Source of the DNA: an uncultured Dokdonia sp.
GTDB lineage: Bacteria; Bacteroidota; Bacteroidia; Flavobacteriales; Flavobacteriaceae
Length of the DNA: 64,000 nucleotides
Direction: 5' to 3'
NCBI GenBank assembly: GCA_947503305.1
Contig: CANNDF010000001.1
Span: forward strand, 868,001 to 932,000
The notes beneath the pieces were generated by a model. The model was not told where the DNA came from and did not search any database. It worked only from the letters and a program-made list of their open reading frames with translations. How positions within the stretch are numbered: position 1 is the first letter of the stretch; each line of letters begins with the position of its first letter. Position numbers and translations under genes: made by a program. Shown here piece after piece: positions 63,313 to 64,000 of the stretch.

Positions 63313-64000
63313 ATGAAGCAACTTATTTTAAGACTTTTATTCGTTTTTGTAGCTGTTCCAGTAATTGCACAATCTTCGGTAAAAGGGGTAGTTATAGATG
63401 CTCTTACTACAGAACCATTGCAAGGTGTTGCAATTACTGTTGAAGGTGCAGGTATTACTACAGAGACAGATGCGACGGGCGCATTTTCATTGAGTCAAAA
63501 CTTACCTTTTGGAGATCAGATACTATCGATCGTAAAAGTAGGTTTTGTATCGAGACGTCTTCCTATAATAATACAGGAAGGTAATTTACTTGATCTTGCA
63601 GAGATCACTCTTGAAGTAGATCTGGCAGCAGAGCAAGAGCAGGTAGGGTTGATTTCACTATCTGATAATGAACTTAATGGGGACGATGGTGATTTGGGTA
63701 GTTTTAATGTTTCTGGTTTACTTTCTGCTGGGCGAGATGTATTTTTAAGTGCAGCAGCATTTGACTGGAGTGCTACTTTTTTTAGACCAAGAGGCCTTGA
63801 TAATGCAAATGGAAAAGTTCTTATCAATGGTGTTGAAATGAACAAACAATTCAATGGACGCCCACAATGGGGTAACTGGGGAGGTCTTAATGATGCTCAG
63901 CGTAATCGAGAATTTACACAAGGGCTTACTGCTAATGAATACTCTTTTGGGGGACTTGCAGGAGTAACAAATATTATAATGAGAGCCTCTCAATACCGTA
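63313..64000 (+). CDS. TonB-dependent receptor (3' partial)
   Basis: The frame is open from the ATG at 63313 to the window end, giving 229 residues of a longer protein. A signal peptide (MKQLILRLLFVFVAVPVIAQ) is followed by a CarboxypepD_reg domain (VKGVVIDALTTEPLQGVAITVEG, IVKVGFVSRRL) and the start of a plug domain (FFRPRGLDNANGKVLINGVEMN, SFGGLAGVTNIIMRAS). The barrel lies beyond the window. The N-terminus and plug resemble surface receptors for polymers or peptides. Confidence 0.88.
   Translation, partial: MKQLILRLLFVFVAVPVIAQSSVKGVVIDALTTEPLQGVAITVEGAGITTETDATGAFSLSQNLPFGDQILSIVKVGFVSRRLPIIIQEGNLLDLAEITLEVDLAAEQEQVGLISLSDNELNGDDGDLGSFNVSGLLSAGRDVFLSAAAFDWSATFFRPRGLDNANGKVLINGVEMNKQFNGRPQWGNWGGLNDAQRNREFTQGLTANEYSFGGLAGVTNIIMRASQYR

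Overview
The window is chromosomal DNA from a bacterium of the phylum Bacteroidota, most likely a marine member of the Flavobacteriaceae. The support is: promoters of the TAnnTTTG type, almost no Shine-Dalgarno sequences, several CarboxypepD_reg/TonB-dependent receptor proteins, a type A sorting domain of the type IX secretion system (T9SS), and flavobacterial-style tyrosine and tryptophan catabolism genes. I cannot name the genus. A 14-16 base palindrome centred on TTTCGCGAAA recurs through the whole window, inside and between genes.

Layout. 1-3645 is the end of an extracellular contractile injection system (eCIS) locus: an AAA+ ATPase cut by the window edge, a PAAR-like DUF4280 spike protein, and two minus-strand putative cargo genes, one with a DUF4157 domain, sharing an N-terminal F-x-D-x-RPET motif. 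3878-7723 is an ECF sigma factor, a probable anti-sigma protein and three exported proteins in one tight run. 7887-9920 is a two-subunit sodium/solute (acetate-type) symporter. 10035-13671 holds small exported and membrane proteins. 13702-15612 is acs, followed by a DUF2235 hydrolase lipoprotein.

17247-31225 is a defence island. Six genes lie head to tail with 4-8 base overlaps or a 2 base gap: hsdR, hsdM, hsdS, a PtuA-like ATPase, a PtuB-like HNH nuclease and an unrecognised 206-residue protein. The last three are more AT-rich than hsdM in the lines I counted. Next come a DUF2188 protein, a GIY-YIG nuclease gene bracketed by four copies of a repeat of about 110 bases that can fold as a cloverleaf, thioredoxin, and a large SIR2-domain protein with an unrecognised C-terminal half. 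The two stretches over 300 bases without a gene (27285-27712 and 28004-28356) consist mostly of these repeats.

31244-46289 holds a ThiE-like protein, a lysine-rich small protein, envelope proteins (CarboxypepD_reg protein, HtrA-like protease, PhoD-type phosphatase, beta-barrel protein, T9SS cargo) and an alpha-2-macroglobulin/PbpC pair. 46349-47330 is an Xre/RES toxin-antitoxin pair. 47336-49346 is a four-gene minus-strand run. 49393-58008 holds dinB, homogentisate and 4-hydroxyphenylpyruvate dioxygenases, a DUF3108 protein, tryptophan 2,3-dioxygenase, an M23 peptidase and pgi. 58184 to the end holds an Oar-like TonB-dependent receptor, a small membrane protein, an endonuclease/exonuclease/phosphatase family protein and the start of another TonB-dependent receptor.

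The best candidates for something new are the six-gene type I restriction plus Septu-like operon with its unassigned last gene, the cloverleaf repeats around the GIY-YIG gene, the SIR2 fusion and the shared leader of the eCIS cargo genes. No tRNA, rRNA or CRISPR array was seen.
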